DNA of 64,000 bases from Burkholderia lata (GCF_902499335.1 NZ_CABVQK010000022.1:1-64000); one strand, 5' to 3'; counted from the first letter of the stretch, positions 15,243 to 24,506 are shown. The notes: generated by a model not told the origin, from the letters alone. A program made the numbers and translations.

Positions 15243-17357
15243 TCAGACCGGCGCAATCGTCGGCGCCACGGCCGCCGGGTCGGTCAGGCTGGCCTTGCCG
15301 GTTTCGACGTGCCCCGCGATGCGGCGCGTCCAGCCGGCGTTCCCCGCCACCGCGAACTGCAGGTCGTACCAGTGGCTGCTGCACGACAGGTCCCAGTGCG
15401 CTTCGACACGCTGCCCCGCCGGAACCGTCAGCGTGCGCGCTGCGCTGCCGTACGCGACATCGGTCGCCGTGACCGTGAGCGTGCCGGTGCCCGCGTTGGC
15501 GATCGTCACGTACACGTCGCCGTTGGCCGTGTCGTAGCACGGCGTGATTTCAGGCTTCGCGCCGGCATCCGCGGCGGCCGATCCCGCGAAGCGCCGGAAA
15601 TAGCCGTTCGGCCCCCACACGCTCACCAGGTAGTTGCCGTTCGCGTCGAGCGCCCACGTATCGGTCAGCTGCTTGCCCGCTTCGACCGTATAGCGGCGCG
15701 GCATCGCGGTCGCGTCGCCCGTATAGACCCAGAAGTGCGCGCCCTGCGTGCCGGTGTTCGCGAACGTCAGCGCGTAGCCCTGCGCCTGGAGTTGGCCCGT
15801 CACGTGCAGTTCGTACGGCAGCGCGCGTGCCGGCCGCGTGCCGGGCTCCTGCGCCGTCACGACCTGCTGCGCGGTGCTGGCCGGCGCGGTCTGCGACGAC
15901 GCGCGTGAGCACTGCAGGTCCGCCTGCGCGACATACGCCTGCGTGCTCGGCAGGGTCGGCAGCGTGGCATCCGATTTCGAGAAGTCGAGCGCCGACGTCA
16001 GGTCGCCGCAGATCGCGCGGCGCCACGGCGAGATGTTCGTTTCCATCACGCCGAAGCGCTTCTCGATGAATTGCAGCACCGACGTGTGATCGAAGACCTG
16101 CGAGCACACGAAGCCGCCCTTCGACCACGGCGAAACGACGAACATCGGCACGCGCGGGCCGAGACCGTACGGCAGGTTGTCGGCCGTGTACGTGCCGGTC
16201 TGCGTCGACGTCACGACGTTGTGCCGCTCGAGCGAGACATCCACGGTGCTCATGCCCGAGCCCGGCAGCGTCGGTGCCGACGGCGGCACGACGTGATCGA
16301 AAAAGCCGTCGTTCTCGTCGTACATGATGAGCAGGACGGTCTTGCTCCATACCTCCGGATTCGACGTCAGCGCATCGAGAATCGTCGACAGGTAGTACGC
16401 GCCATACAGCGGCGTGAACTTCGGATGTTCCGAATACGCGGCGGGCGGCAGCAGCCACGATACCTGCGGCAGCGCGTTCGCCTGCACGTCGGCCTTCAGC
16501 TGCGTGATCGGACGCGTGCTCATCCCCCGCGTCTGCAGCGACGAGCCGGCCGGCGCGTTCACGAAGTTGTTGAAGCACGCGAGCATGTTCGTGCCGTAGT
16601 TGCCGGTGAAATTGTCGAACCCGGTGCCCTGCTGGTAGACCTGCCACGAGATGCCCGCTTTCTCGAGGCGCTCCGGGTACGTCGTCCAGCTGAAGGGCGG
16701 CAACTGGATCTTGTCGAACTGGTTGTCGATGTAGTCGGTGTTGTCGAGCAGCGGGCCGCCGCCCGTGCCGAGCGGGTCGACCATGCCCGTCATCAGGTAC
16801 ATGCGGTTCGGGTGCGTGTTGCCCGGAATCGAACAGAAGTAGTTGTCGCACACGGTGAACGCATCCGCGAGCGCGTAATGGAACGGGATGTCGTCGCGGA
16901 CGTGGTAGCCCATCGTCATGTTCGACTTCTGCACCGCCCACTGATCCGCGCGGCCGTTGTCGATCGCACCGTGCGTCGTCGCCCACGTATGCGGCAGGCC
17001 GCCGATGCACTGCGCATTGACGCCCGGGTTGGTCGTGTCGTAGCGGAACGGCGCGATCACGCTCGTCTTGTCCTCCTGCCGCGGCTGGAACCACACCGGC
17101 TTGCCGTTCGGCAGCGTGACCGGGAAGCGGTCGTTGTAGCCGCGCACGCCGCTCAGGTGGCCGAGATAGTGGTCGAACGAGCGGTTTTCCTGCATGAACA
17201 CGACGATGTGCTGCACATCCTGGATCGTGCCCGTCACGGTATTCGGCTCGATCGCCAGCGCCTTGCGGATCGATTCGGGAAGCAGTGCGGTGGCGGCGGT
17301 CGCGCCGGCGAGGCCGGCGGAGAACTTCAGAAAGTCGCGTCGCGAATGGATGGCCAT
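15243..17357 (-). CDS. plcN: Tat-exported phospholipase C (phosphoesterase family)
   Basis: 704 residues. The N-terminus has a twin-arginine signal (SRRDFLKF, residues 5-12) and a hydrophobic run with a break near residue 30. The large phosphoesterase domain opens with VVFMQENRSFDHYLG and contains DNYFCSIPGNTHPNR, VLLIMYDENDGFFDH and GPRVPMFVVSPWSKGG, hallmarks of the bacterial phospholipase C/acid phosphatase family. Two C-terminal beta-rich repeats (about 500-590 and 610-690) match the usual DUF756 pair. It would be secreted and cleave phospholipid headgroups, for phosphate acquisition or host membrane damage. A small lipoprotein gene lies 42 bp upstream. Haemolytic versus non-haemolytic type cannot be decided here. 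Confidence 0.93.
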   Translation of the reverse strand: MAIHSRRDFLKFSAGLAGATAATALLPESIRKALAIEPNTVTGTIQDVQHIVVFMQENRSFDHYLGHLSGVRGYNDRFPVTLPNGKPVWFQPRQEDKTSVIAPFRYDTTNPGVNAQCIGGLPHTWATTHGAIDNGRADQWAVQKSNMTMGYHVRDDIPFHYALADAFTVCDNYFCSIPGNTHPNRMYLMTGMVDPLGTGGGPLLDNTDYIDNQFDKIQLPPFSWTTYPERLEKAGISWQVYQQGTGFDNFTGNYGTNMLACFNNFVNAPAGSSLQTRGMSTRPITQLKADVQANALPQVSWLLPPAAYSEHPKFTPLYGAYYLSTILDALTSNPEVWSKTVLLIMYDENDGFFDHVVPPSAPTLPGSGMSTVDVSLERHNVVTSTQTGTYTADNLPYGLGPRVPMFVVSPWSKGGFVCSQVFDHTSVLQFIEKRFGVMETNISPWRRAICGDLTSALDFSKSDATLPTLPSTQAYVAQADLQCSRASSQTAPASTAQQVVTAQEPGTRPARALPYELHVTGQLQAQGYALTFANTGTQGAHFWVYTGDATAMPRRYTVEAGKQLTDTWALDANGNYLVSVWGPNGYFRRFAGSAAADAGAKPEITPCYDTANGDVYVTIANAGTGTLTVTATDVAYGSAARTLTVPAGQRVEAHWDLSCSSHWYDLQFAVAGNAGWTRRIAGHVETGKASLTDPAAVAPTIAPV

Positions 17358-17399
17358 GCTGGTTGCTCTTGATTGGATTTCTGGTGGAAACGGCCTGGA

Positions 17400-17603
17400 T
17401 CAGGAAGCGGGCGACGAGGCAGGCGCGGTGAAACCGGGCGGACAGTGCATCTGTGCGGTGGCGACCACGCCGCCGCCGCAGGCGGCCTTCTGCTGCGCGA
17501 CGGGCGCGGCGGGTGCGGTCACGTCGTCGTTGCAGGCACCGAGGAGTGCTGTCAGCGCGATCAGACCAACGACCGCGAAGGGCCGTAGGGCCGACTTTCG
17601 CAT
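17400..17603 (-). CDS. Small lipoprotein upstream of phospholipase C
   Basis: 67 residues from the ATG at 17603, with GGAGAGA at the expected distance; an earlier start would lack the signal layout. A signal peptide (FAVVGLIALTALLGAC) ends at a lipobox with Cys24, leaving a mature part of about 44 residues containing AACGGGVVATAQMHCPPGFTAP with two further cysteines. I do not recognise the family. It ends 42 bp before plcN on the same strand, so probably forms an operon with it and might assist export or surface retention of the enzyme (inference). Confidence 0.7.
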   Translation of the reverse strand: MRKSALRPFAVVGLIALTALLGACNDDVTAPAAPVAQQKAACGGGVVATAQMHCPPGFTAPASSPAS

Positions 17604-17920
17604 AACGTCTCTCCGTGAATGTGATGACTTGACACAGGCGCGGGTGCGCACTGGTCGTATCGACGGCGAGATGCTAAGTTCGACGTGTTACACGACGGTG
17701 TCGCGTAAAAAGGAGTGTGACGTGCACGCCGGTGGCGGCACGTGTCGTGTCGGAGGGGAGAACGAGAGGCGTAATGCAATCGAAAGATTCGCATTGCTTC
17801 GTTTTGCCGAAGCGATCGAAGCAGGTCCGTCGCGGTACCGGGCGTGCAACGAATCGCGAAGCGTTTTTTACGGGCCGGCAGCCGCAGCAGCCGGCCCGCA
17901 ACCAGCGAAACAGGCGATGC
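17604..17920. other. Intergenic region between liuD and the lipoprotein gene
   Basis: 317 bp that should contain the promoter for the lipoprotein-plcN pair. A 9-bp GC inverted repeat (17871-17879 with 17890-17898) follows the liuD stop, but the adjacent run of six T lies on the wrong side for a minus-strand terminator. No gene seen. Confidence 0.45.
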
Positions 17921-19918
17921 TCAGCCTTCCGCCATCATCAGCAACTGCGCACCATCCGAGACCTGGTCGCCGACGCCGTACAGCACTTCCGCGACGACGC
18001 CCGCGCTCGGCGCGCCGATCGTGTGCTCCATCTTCATCGCTTCCATCACGATCAGCGGCGTACCCGCTTCGACCTTCTGGCCGGGCTCGACCAGCACCGC
18101 GATCACCTTGCCGGGCATCGGTGCGGTCAGGCGGCCACCGCCCTGCTCCGCGTCACCCGCATGCGCGAGCAGGTTGCGCCATTCGAACGTCTCGGCCGTG
18201 CCTTGCGTGAACACGTGGAAGCTGTCGCCGTCCGCATACACGCGGCCGCTGCTGCGCACGCCGCCAAGCGTCACGTCGAAATCGAGCGGCGTAGCGCCGC
18301 GCGCCCACGCGAACGGCTGCGCGGCTGCGTCGCCGGTCGCGAGGTGCGCAACCGCGCCGTCATCCTCGTACGTGACCGTCACGTCCGCTTCGCGCTCGGC
18401 CGCGTGCCATTCGAGCGTACGGCGATAGCCGCCGTTCAGCCGCCAGTCCGGCAGCGCGCCCCACGGCGATGCACCCTGCGCGGCCGCGCCGCGTTCGCGT
18501 GCGAGCAGCGCCGCGCACGCGAGCGCAAGCATCGCGCGCGGCGGCTCTTGCGGCGCGAACAGCGCGTCGTGGTTGCGCTCGATCAGGCCCGTGTCCAGAT
18601 CGGCCGTCGCGAACGGTTCGCACGCAACGATCCGCTGCAGGAACGCGGCGTTCGTGTGCAGGCCGACCACTTCACAGGCACGCAGCGCGCGCAGCATCAG
18701 GCTCAGCGCTTCCGCGCGATCCGTGCCATGGACGATCAGCTTCGCGATCATCGGATCGTAGAACGGCGTGATCGCATCGCCTTCGCGCACGCCGCTGTCG
18801 ACGCGCACCGACGCACCGATCGCGAACTCGACGCCCGCCGGCAGCCGCAGGTGCTTCAGCGTGCCCGTCGACGGCAGGAAGCCGCGCGCCGGGTTCTCCG
18901 CATAGAGGCGCGCCTCGAGCGCATGACCCTGCACGCGCAGTTCGTCCTGCTTCAGCGGCAGCGGCTCGCCGGATGCGACGCGCAGTTGCCATTCGACGAG
19001 ATCGAGCCCCGTGACCATCTCGGTGACCGGATGCTCGACCTGCAGGCGCGTGTTCATTTCCATGAAGTAGAACGCGTCGCCCGTCATGATGAATTCGACG
19101 GTGCCCGCGCCGACATAGCCGACCGCGCGCGCGGCCGCGACGGCCGCTTCGCCCATCGCGCGGCGCACGTCGTCGGGCAGGCCCGGCGCCGGCGCTTCTT
19201 CGAGCACCTTCTGGTGACGGCGCTGCACCGAGCAGTCGCGATCGAACAGGTACACGGTATTGCCGTGCGTGTCGCCGAACACCTGCACCTCGACGTGGCG
19301 CGGGCGCGTCAGGTATTTCTCGATCAGCACGCGATCATTGCCGAAGCTGCTCGCGGCTTCGCGCTGGCACGACACGAGCGCGGCCGGGAAATCGCCGGAG
19401 CGCTCGACCACGCGCATCCCCTTGCCGCCGCCGCCCGCGCTGGCCTTCAGCAGCACCGGATAGCCGATCTCGTCGGCTTCGCGATGCAGGTTGCCCGCGA
19501 TCTGGTCGTCGCCGTGATAGCCGGGCACGAGCGGCACGGCGGCCGCGTGCATCAGCGCCTTCGCGGCGGCCTTCGAACCCATCGCCGCGATCGCGTCGAC
19601 CGGCGGCCCGATGAAGACGATGCCGGCCGCTTCGCACGCATGCGCGAAATCTTCGTTCTCCGACAGAAAGCCGTAGCCGGGGTGGATCGCCTGCGCGCCG
19701 GTGGCGCGCGCGGCTTCGATGATGCGCTCGATGCGCAGGTAGCTGTCGGCCGCGGCCGAGCCGCCGATGTGCACGGCTTCGTCGCACGCGGCCACGTGTT
19801 TCGCGTTCGCGTCCGCGTCGGAATAGACGGCGACGCTCGCGATCCCGAGACGTTTGCACGTCGCGGCAACGCGGCACGCGATTTCGCCGCGGTTGGCGAT
19901 CAGAATCTTGTCGAACAT
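17921..19918 (-). CDS. liuD: 3-methylcrotonyl-CoA carboxylase, biotin-carrying alpha subunit
   Basis: 665 residues, full length for the family. It has an N-terminal biotin carboxylase fold (ILIANRGEIACRV), the ATP-grasp glycine loop SAGGGGKGMRVV, EMNTRLQVEHPVTEMVTG, and a C-terminal biotinyl domain with EAMKMEHT, biotinylated at about Lys629. It carboxylates biotin, which the beta subunit uses to convert 3-methylcrotonyl-CoA to 3-methylglutaconyl-CoA in leucine breakdown. Last gene of the liuABCD operon, 45 bp after liuC. The context (liuA, B, C) separates it from acetyl- or geranyl-CoA carboxylases. Confidence 0.95.
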   Translation of the reverse strand: MFDKILIANRGEIACRVAATCKRLGIASVAVYSDADANAKHVAACDEAVHIGGSAAADSYLRIERIIEAARATGAQAIHPGYGFLSENEDFAHACEAAGIVFIGPPVDAIAAMGSKAAAKALMHAAAVPLVPGYHGDDQIAGNLHREADEIGYPVLLKASAGGGGKGMRVVERSGDFPAALVSCQREAASSFGNDRVLIEKYLTRPRHVEVQVFGDTHGNTVYLFDRDCSVQRRHQKVLEEAPAPGLPDDVRRAMGEAAVAAARAVGYVGAGTVEFIMTGDAFYFMEMNTRLQVEHPVTEMVTGLDLVEWQLRVASGEPLPLKQDELRVQGHALEARLYAENPARGFLPSTGTLKHLRLPAGVEFAIGASVRVDSGVREGDAITPFYDPMIAKLIVHGTDRAEALSLMLRALRACEVVGLHTNAAFLQRIVACEPFATADLDTGLIERNHDALFAPQEPPRAMLALACAALLARERGAAAQGASPWGALPDWRLNGGYRRTLEWHAAEREADVTVTYEDDGAVAHLATGDAAAQPFAWARGATPLDFDVTLGGVRSSGRVYADGDSFHVFTQGTAETFEWRNLLAHAGDAEQGGGRLTAPMPGKVIAVLVEPGQKVEAGTPLIVMEAMKMEHTIGAPSAGVVAEVLYGVGDQVSDGAQLLMMAEG

Positions 19919-19963
19919 GGCTTCGGTGTCGTCCGGAAAGAGTGGGTCACGCGCGCTGCGCGA

Positions 19964-20749
19964 TCATTCACGCCACGACGGCGTGCGCTTTTCGAGGAAG
20001 GACGCAATCCCTTCGCGCGCTTCCGCGCCGGCGCGGGTGCGCGCGATCCAGTCGGCGGTCTGCTCGATCAGCGTCGCGTCGAGCGGGCGGCCGGCCACAT
20101 CGGCGACGAGCCGCTTGCACGCCTTCACCGCGTCGGGGCCGTTCGCGACGAGCGTCGCGGCCAGCTTCGCGACCGTGTCGTCGAGCGCCTCGGCCGGCAC
20201 CGCGTCGTGAATGAAGCCGAGCGACGCCGCGCGCGCGCTGTCGAACACTTCGGCCGTCGTGAAGTAGCGGCGCGCCGCGCGCTCGCCCATCGCACGCACC
20301 ACGTACGGCGCGATCGTCGCGGGGATCAGCCCGAGCCGCGCTTCCGACAGGCAGAACTTCACGCCGTCGGCGGCGATCGCGATGTCGGCCGCTGCCACCA
20401 GGCCCACGCCGCCCGCATACGCGTCGCCATGCACGCGCGCGATCACCGGCTTGCCGCAGCGATGGATCGCCTCGAGCATTCGCGCCAGCTTGCGCGCATC
20501 GGCACGGTTCTCGTCGTCCGAGTAACCGGCCATCTTCTTCATCCAGTTCAGGTCCGCGCCCGCGCAGAACGCCGCGCCTTCCGCGGCGAGCACGATCGCG
20601 CGCACGCCTTCGTGCGCGTCGAGCCATTCGAACGCGGTGGTCAGCTCGGCGATCGTCGTCTCGTTGAACGCGTTGCGCACATCCGGACGCGCGAGCGTGA
20701 CGGTCGCCACGCGGGCGGCTTCACTTACCTTGATCGTTTCGTATCGCAT
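19964..20749 (-). CDS. liuC: Methylglutaconyl-CoA hydratase (enoyl-CoA hydratase family)
   Basis: 261 residues of the crotonase fold: the oxyanion-hole segment AFCAGADLNWMKKMAGY, the second half-site HGDAYAGGVGLVAAADIAIA and SEARLGLIPATIAPYV. The ADLNWMK signature is typical of methylglutaconyl-CoA hydratases of leucine catabolism, which hydrate 3-methylglutaconyl-CoA to HMG-CoA. It sits between the two carboxylase subunits, 19 bp after liuB, as in other liu operons. Cytoplasmic. Confidence 0.93.
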   Translation of the reverse strand: MRYETIKVSEAARVATVTLARPDVRNAFNETTIAELTTAFEWLDAHEGVRAIVLAAEGAAFCAGADLNWMKKMAGYSDDENRADARKLARMLEAIHRCGKPVIARVHGDAYAGGVGLVAAADIAIAADGVKFCLSEARLGLIPATIAPYVVRAMGERAARRYFTTAEVFDSARAASLGFIHDAVPAEALDDTVAKLAATLVANGPDAVKACKRLVADVAGRPLDATLIEQTADWIARTRAGAEAREGIASFLEKRTPSWRE

Positions 20750-20768
20750 CGTTCAGCCCTCCCGGCCG

Positions 20769-22376
20769 TTACATGCGGAACACGCCGAAGCGCGTCTCTT
20801 CGATCGGCGCGTTCATCGACGCGGCGAGGCCGAGGCCCAGCACGTCGCGCGTCTGCGCGGGGTCGATCACGCCGTCGTCCCACAATCGTGCGCTCGCGTA
20901 ATACGGATGGCCCTGGCGCTCGTACTGGTCGCGGATCGGCTGCTTGAACGCATCCTCTTCCTCGGTGGACCACGAACCGCCCTTCGCCTCGATGCCGTCG
21001 CGGCGTACCGTCGCGAGCACCGATGCGGCCTGCTCGCCGCCCATCACCGAAATGCGTGCGTTCGGCCACATCCACAGGAAGCGCGGCGCGAATGCACGGC
21101 CGCACATCCCGTAGTTGCCGGCGCCGAACGAGCCGCCGATGATCACCGTGAACTTCGGCACCTTCGCGTTCGACACGGCCGTCACCATCTTCGCGCCGTG
21201 CCGCGCGATGCCTTCGTTCTCGTACTTGCGCCCGACCATGAAGCCCGTGATGTTCTGCAGGAACACGAGCGGAATCTTGCGCTGGCAGCACAGCTCGATG
21301 AAATGCGCGCCCTTCACCGCCGATTCGGAGAACAGGATGCCGTTGTTCGCGACGATCCCGACCGGGTGGCCCCAGATGTGCGCGAAGCCCGTGACGAGCG
21401 TCGTGCCGTAGCGGGCCTTGAATTCGTCGAACTCGGAATCGTCGACGATGCGCGCGATCACCTCGCGCACGTCGAACGGCTTGCGCGTATCGACCGGAAT
21501 CACGCCGTACACGCTCTTCGCGTCGTAGCGGGGCGGCTTCGGCTCGCGCAGCGTCACCGGCGTCGCGATCTTCGGCGCGAGATGATCGACGATGTTGCGC
21601 GCGATCGACAGCGCATGCGCGTCGTTCTGCGCGAGATGGTCGGCCACGCCCGACAGGCGCGTATGCACATCACCGCCGCCGAGATCCTCGGCACTCACTT
21701 CCTCGCCGGTCGCGGCCTTCACGAGCGGCGGCCCGCCGAGGAAAATCGTGCCCTGCTCCTTCACGATGATCGACTCGTCGCTCATCGCCGGCACATACGC
21801 GCCGCCCGCCGTGCACGAGCCCATCACGACGGCGATCTGCGCGATCCCCGCCGCCGACATCGTCGCCTGGTTGAAGAAGATGCGGCCGAAGTGGTCGCGA
21901 TCGGGAAACACGTCGTCCTGGTTCGGCAGGTTCGCGCCGCCCGAATCGACGAGGTACACGCACGGCAGCCGGTTTTCCGCGGCGATTTCCTGCGCGCGCA
22001 CGTGCTTCTTCACGGTGACCGGGTAGTAAGTGCCGCCCTTGACCGTCGCGTCGTTGCACACGATCACGCATTCGCGACCGGCGATCCGGCCGATCCCGGT
22101 GATGACGCCCGCGCCCGGCGCGTCGTCGTTGTACATGCCGTTCGCCGCGAGCTGCGAGAACTCGAGGAACGGCGCGCCCGGATCGAGCAGTTGCGCAATG
22201 CGGTCGCGCGGCAGCAGCTTGCCGCGCGACAGGTGCTTGTCGCGCGCGGCCTGGCCGCCGCCCTGCGCGAGCTGTTCGATCTTCGCGCGCAGGTCGGCGA
22301 CGACCGCCTCGAGCGCGGCGGCATTCGCGCGGAAGTCTTCCGAGCGCGGGTTCAGTTTCGATTCGATGATCGGCAT
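20769..22376 (-). CDS. liuB: 3-methylcrotonyl-CoA carboxylase, carboxyltransferase beta subunit
   Basis: 535 residues, the usual length. It has the carboxyltransferase layout: KLLPRDRIAQLLDPG near residue 55, VYLVDSGGANLPNQ and GSCTAGGAYVPAMSDE in the N-terminal crotonase-like half, LQNITGFMVGRKYE and GGSFGAGNYGMCGRA in the C-terminal half. It transfers CO2 from biotin on LiuD to 3-methylcrotonyl-CoA. Second gene of the operon, 31 bp after liuA. Confidence 0.95.
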   Translation of the reverse strand: MPIIESKLNPRSEDFRANAAALEAVVADLRAKIEQLAQGGGQAARDKHLSRGKLLPRDRIAQLLDPGAPFLEFSQLAANGMYNDDAPGAGVITGIGRIAGRECVIVCNDATVKGGTYYPVTVKKHVRAQEIAAENRLPCVYLVDSGGANLPNQDDVFPDRDHFGRIFFNQATMSAAGIAQIAVVMGSCTAGGAYVPAMSDESIIVKEQGTIFLGGPPLVKAATGEEVSAEDLGGGDVHTRLSGVADHLAQNDAHALSIARNIVDHLAPKIATPVTLREPKPPRYDAKSVYGVIPVDTRKPFDVREVIARIVDDSEFDEFKARYGTTLVTGFAHIWGHPVGIVANNGILFSESAVKGAHFIELCCQRKIPLVFLQNITGFMVGRKYENEGIARHGAKMVTAVSNAKVPKFTVIIGGSFGAGNYGMCGRAFAPRFLWMWPNARISVMGGEQAASVLATVRRDGIEAKGGSWSTEEEDAFKQPIRDQYERQGHPYYASARLWDDGVIDPAQTRDVLGLGLAASMNAPIEETRFGVFRM

Positions 22377-22407
22377 CGACGGGGCTCCGTTCGCGTGACG
22401 TGGGGCG

Positions 22408-23589
22408 TTACATCGTTTCCGCGAACAGCTCGCGGCCGATCAGCATCCGGCGGATCTCGCTCGTGCCGGCGCCGATCTCGTACAGCTTCGCATCGCGCCA
22501 CAGGCGCCCGACCGGGTATTCGTTGATGTAGCCGTTGCCGCCGAGGATCTGGATCGCCTCGCCGGCCATCCACGTCGCTTTCTCGGCCGTGTAGAGGATC
22601 ACGCCCGCGCAATCCTTGCGCACCTGGCGGATGTGGTCGCTGCCGGCCGAGTCGAGGTGGCGGCCGACCGCGTACAGGTACGCGCGGCACGCCTGGAACG
22701 TGGTGTACATGTCGGCGACCTTGCCCTGGATCAGCTGGAATTCGCCGATCGACTGGCCGAACTGCTTGCGGTCGTGGATATACGGCACCACCGCGTCGAG
22801 GCACGCGGCCATGATGCCCGTCGGGCCGCCCGACAGCACCGCGCGCTCGTAGTCGAGGCCGCTCATCAGCACCTTCACGCCGCCGTTGAGCTGGCCGAGG
22901 ATGTTTTCCTCCGGCACTTCGACGTCCTGGAACACCAGCTCGCCCGTGTGCGAGCCGCGCATGCCGAGCTTGTCGAGCTTCTGCGCGACCGAGAAGCCCT
23001 TCATGCCCTTCTCGACGATGAACGCGGTGATGCCGCGCGAGTTGGCTTCGACATCCGTCTTCGCGTAGACGACGAGTGTGTCGCAATCGGGGCCATTGGT
23101 GATCCACATCTTCGTGCCGTTCAGCACGTAGCGATCGCCGCGCTTGTCGGCGCGCAGCTTCATGCTGACGACGTCGGAGCCCGCGTTCGGCTCGCTCATC
23201 GCGAGCGCGCCGATGTGTTCGCCCGACACGAGCTTCGGCAGGTATTTCTGCTTCTGCGCGTCGGTGCCGTTGCGATGGATCTGGTTCACGCACAGGTTCG
23301 AGTGCGCGCCGTACGACAGGCCGATCGACGCCGATGCGCGCGAGATCTCCTCCATCGCGACCATGTGCGCGGTGTAGCCCATGTTCGCGCCGCCGTATTC
23401 CTCGGCCACCGTCATGCCGAGCACGCCGAGATCGCCGAACTTCTTCCACAGATCCATCGGAAACTGGTCGGTGCGGTCGACCTCCGCCGCGCGCGGCGTG
23501 ATTTCCTTCGCCGCGAACGTCGCGACGGCGTCGCGCAGCATCTCGATGTCTTCACCGAGCATGAATTGCACACCGGGCAGGTTGATCAT
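22408..23589 (-). CDS. liuA: Isovaleryl-CoA dehydrogenase
   Basis: 393 residues, ATG with GGAGGAG upstream. The acyl-CoA dehydrogenase fold is complete: LAMSEPNAGSDVVSMKL and MWITNGPDCDTLVV around FAD, and IQILGGNGYINEYPVGRLWRD with EIGAGTSEIRRM at the C-terminus. The catalytic base of isovaleryl-CoA dehydrogenases lies in the GLDYERAVLSGGP helix, which is present here, whereas short/medium-chain enzymes carry it elsewhere. It oxidises isovaleryl-CoA to 3-methylcrotonyl-CoA and passes electrons to ETF. First gene of liuABCD, divergent from the TetR regulator. Confidence 0.95.
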   Translation of the reverse strand: MINLPGVQFMLGEDIEMLRDAVATFAAKEITPRAAEVDRTDQFPMDLWKKFGDLGVLGMTVAEEYGGANMGYTAHMVAMEEISRASASIGLSYGAHSNLCVNQIHRNGTDAQKQKYLPKLVSGEHIGALAMSEPNAGSDVVSMKLRADKRGDRYVLNGTKMWITNGPDCDTLVVYAKTDVEANSRGITAFIVEKGMKGFSVAQKLDKLGMRGSHTGELVFQDVEVPEENILGQLNGGVKVLMSGLDYERAVLSGGPTGIMAACLDAVVPYIHDRKQFGQSIGEFQLIQGKVADMYTTFQACRAYLYAVGRHLDSAGSDHIRQVRKDCAGVILYTAEKATWMAGEAIQILGGNGYINEYPVGRLWRDAKLYEIGAGTSEIRRMLIGRELFAETM

Positions 23590-23631
23590 GTCTCCTCCGT
23601 CTCCAGAAAGTGTGTGGCATCCACCGATTTC

Positions 23632-23644
23632 TGAGTTTCGCTCA
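23632..23644. promoter_or_regulatory. TGAG-N5-CTCA operator candidate, liuA-proximal
   Basis: TGAGTTTCGCTCA has the same TGAG-N5-CTCA layout as the site at 23733-23745. It lies 43 bp upstream of the liuA start codon, a good position for repression by the divergent TetR protein. Confidence 0.5.
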
Positions 23645-23649
23645 AATCG

Positions 23650-23669
23650 AATGAATGCTCAGATTCATT
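23650..23669. promoter_or_regulatory. Second inverted repeat in the liu promoter region
   Basis: AATGAAT (23650-23656) and ATTCATT (23663-23669) are perfect 7-bp arms with a 6-bp spacer containing GCTCA. It may be a separate operator or a half-overlapping site of the same regulator. Confidence 0.4.
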
Positions 23670-23732
23670 GACCAATACAGCGTAAATTTTGCACAGTTTC
23701 GCGCCTCGTCGGGTTCGGCGTCAATAGTTTTT

Positions 23733-23745
23733 TGAGTGAGACTCA
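23733..23745. promoter_or_regulatory. TGAG-N5-CTCA operator candidate, TetR-gene-proximal
   Basis: TGAGTGAGACTCA, 14 bp before the chosen ATG of the TetR gene and 101 bp from its twin upstream of liuA. This fits autoregulation by the regulator. Confidence 0.5.
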
Positions 23746-23759
23746 GATATGATGTCGAG

Positions 23760-24506
23760 ATGACAGCCGCTACCGCCGACACCATGACCGCCACCGTCAA
23801 AGCCGACCGCGCCGACACGTCGCGCGCGCCCGCCGGGCGCAAATCCCAGCAACGCGTGCAGGACATTCTGCGCGCCGGCCGGGAAGTGTTCGCCGAAAAA
23901 GGTTACGAGCATGCGACGGCCGCCGAGATCGCGCAGCGGGTGGGTGTGTCGGAGGCGACGGTGTTCAGCTACTTCCGCGGTAAGCGCGAGCTGTGCGCGC
24001 GTGTCATCGCGGATTGGTACGACGAAAACATCGCCGCGTTCGAGCACGGGATGCCGCAGGACGCGTCGGTGCAGCAGCAGTTCGCGTTCATCGTGCGCAC
24101 CCACCTGCGGCTGATGCTGGTGAACGGCACGGGCCTGTGCGCGCTGGTGCTGTCGGAAGGCCGCGCGAAGCAGCATGTGCTGAGCGACGAGCTCACCGCG
24201 CTGCAGCGCCGCTACACCGCGCCGTTGATGGACGTGCTCGCGCGCGGCCAGGCGGCCGGGCAGGTACGCACCGACCTGCCGCTGAGCCTGCTGCGCTCGA
24301 TGGTGTTCGGGCCGATCGAGCACGTGCTGTGGGATGCGATCCTCGGGCACCGCAAGCTCGACACGGAAACGACGGCCACGCAGCTCGTCGACATGCTGTG
24401 GGCCGCCGTGCAGCCGCCGGCGCCGGAACAGGCGGCGCTCGTGCGTTTCAGGAACGAAGTGGCGGAAGCCGTGCGGCGGCTGGAAGGCGACAGCACGCGC
24501 GGGTGA
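23760..24506 (+). CDS. TetR-family transcriptional regulator of the liu operon (LiuQ-like candidate)
   Basis: 248 residues from the ATG at 23760; a GTG at 23736 is possible but would overlap the operator-like repeat. After a 30-residue polar leader comes a TetR helix-turn-helix: ILRAGREVFAEKGYEHATAAEIAQRVGVSEATVFSYFRGK. The C-terminal ligand domain (about 90-240) is helical and not assignable. It is divergent from liuA across a 170-bp region with matching TGAG-N5-CTCA sites, so it probably represses liuABCD and responds to an acyl-CoA intermediate. LiuQ-type TetR regulators of leucine catabolism are known in proteobacteria; identity is inferred. Confidence 0.82.
   Translation: MTAATADTMTATVKADRADTSRAPAGRKSQQRVQDILRAGREVFAEKGYEHATAAEIAQRVGVSEATVFSYFRGKRELCARVIADWYDENIAAFEHGMPQDASVQQQFAFIVRTHLRLMLVNGTGLCALVLSEGRAKQHVLSDELTALQRRYTAPLMDVLARGQAAGQVRTDLPLSLLRSMVFGPIEHVLWDAILGHRKLDTETTATQLVDMLWAAVQPPAPEQAALVRFRNEVAEAVRRLEGDSTRG

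Noticed and set aside
17871..17898. 9-bp GC inverted repeat after liuD as a terminator
   Set aside because: The adjacent T-run (17863-17868) precedes the stem on the plus strand and gives an A-run for minus-strand transcripts, the wrong side.
17717..20947. 1076-codon plus-strand open frame across liuD and liuC
   Set aside because: His/Arg-rich shadow of the liu genes; no family features or ribosome site.
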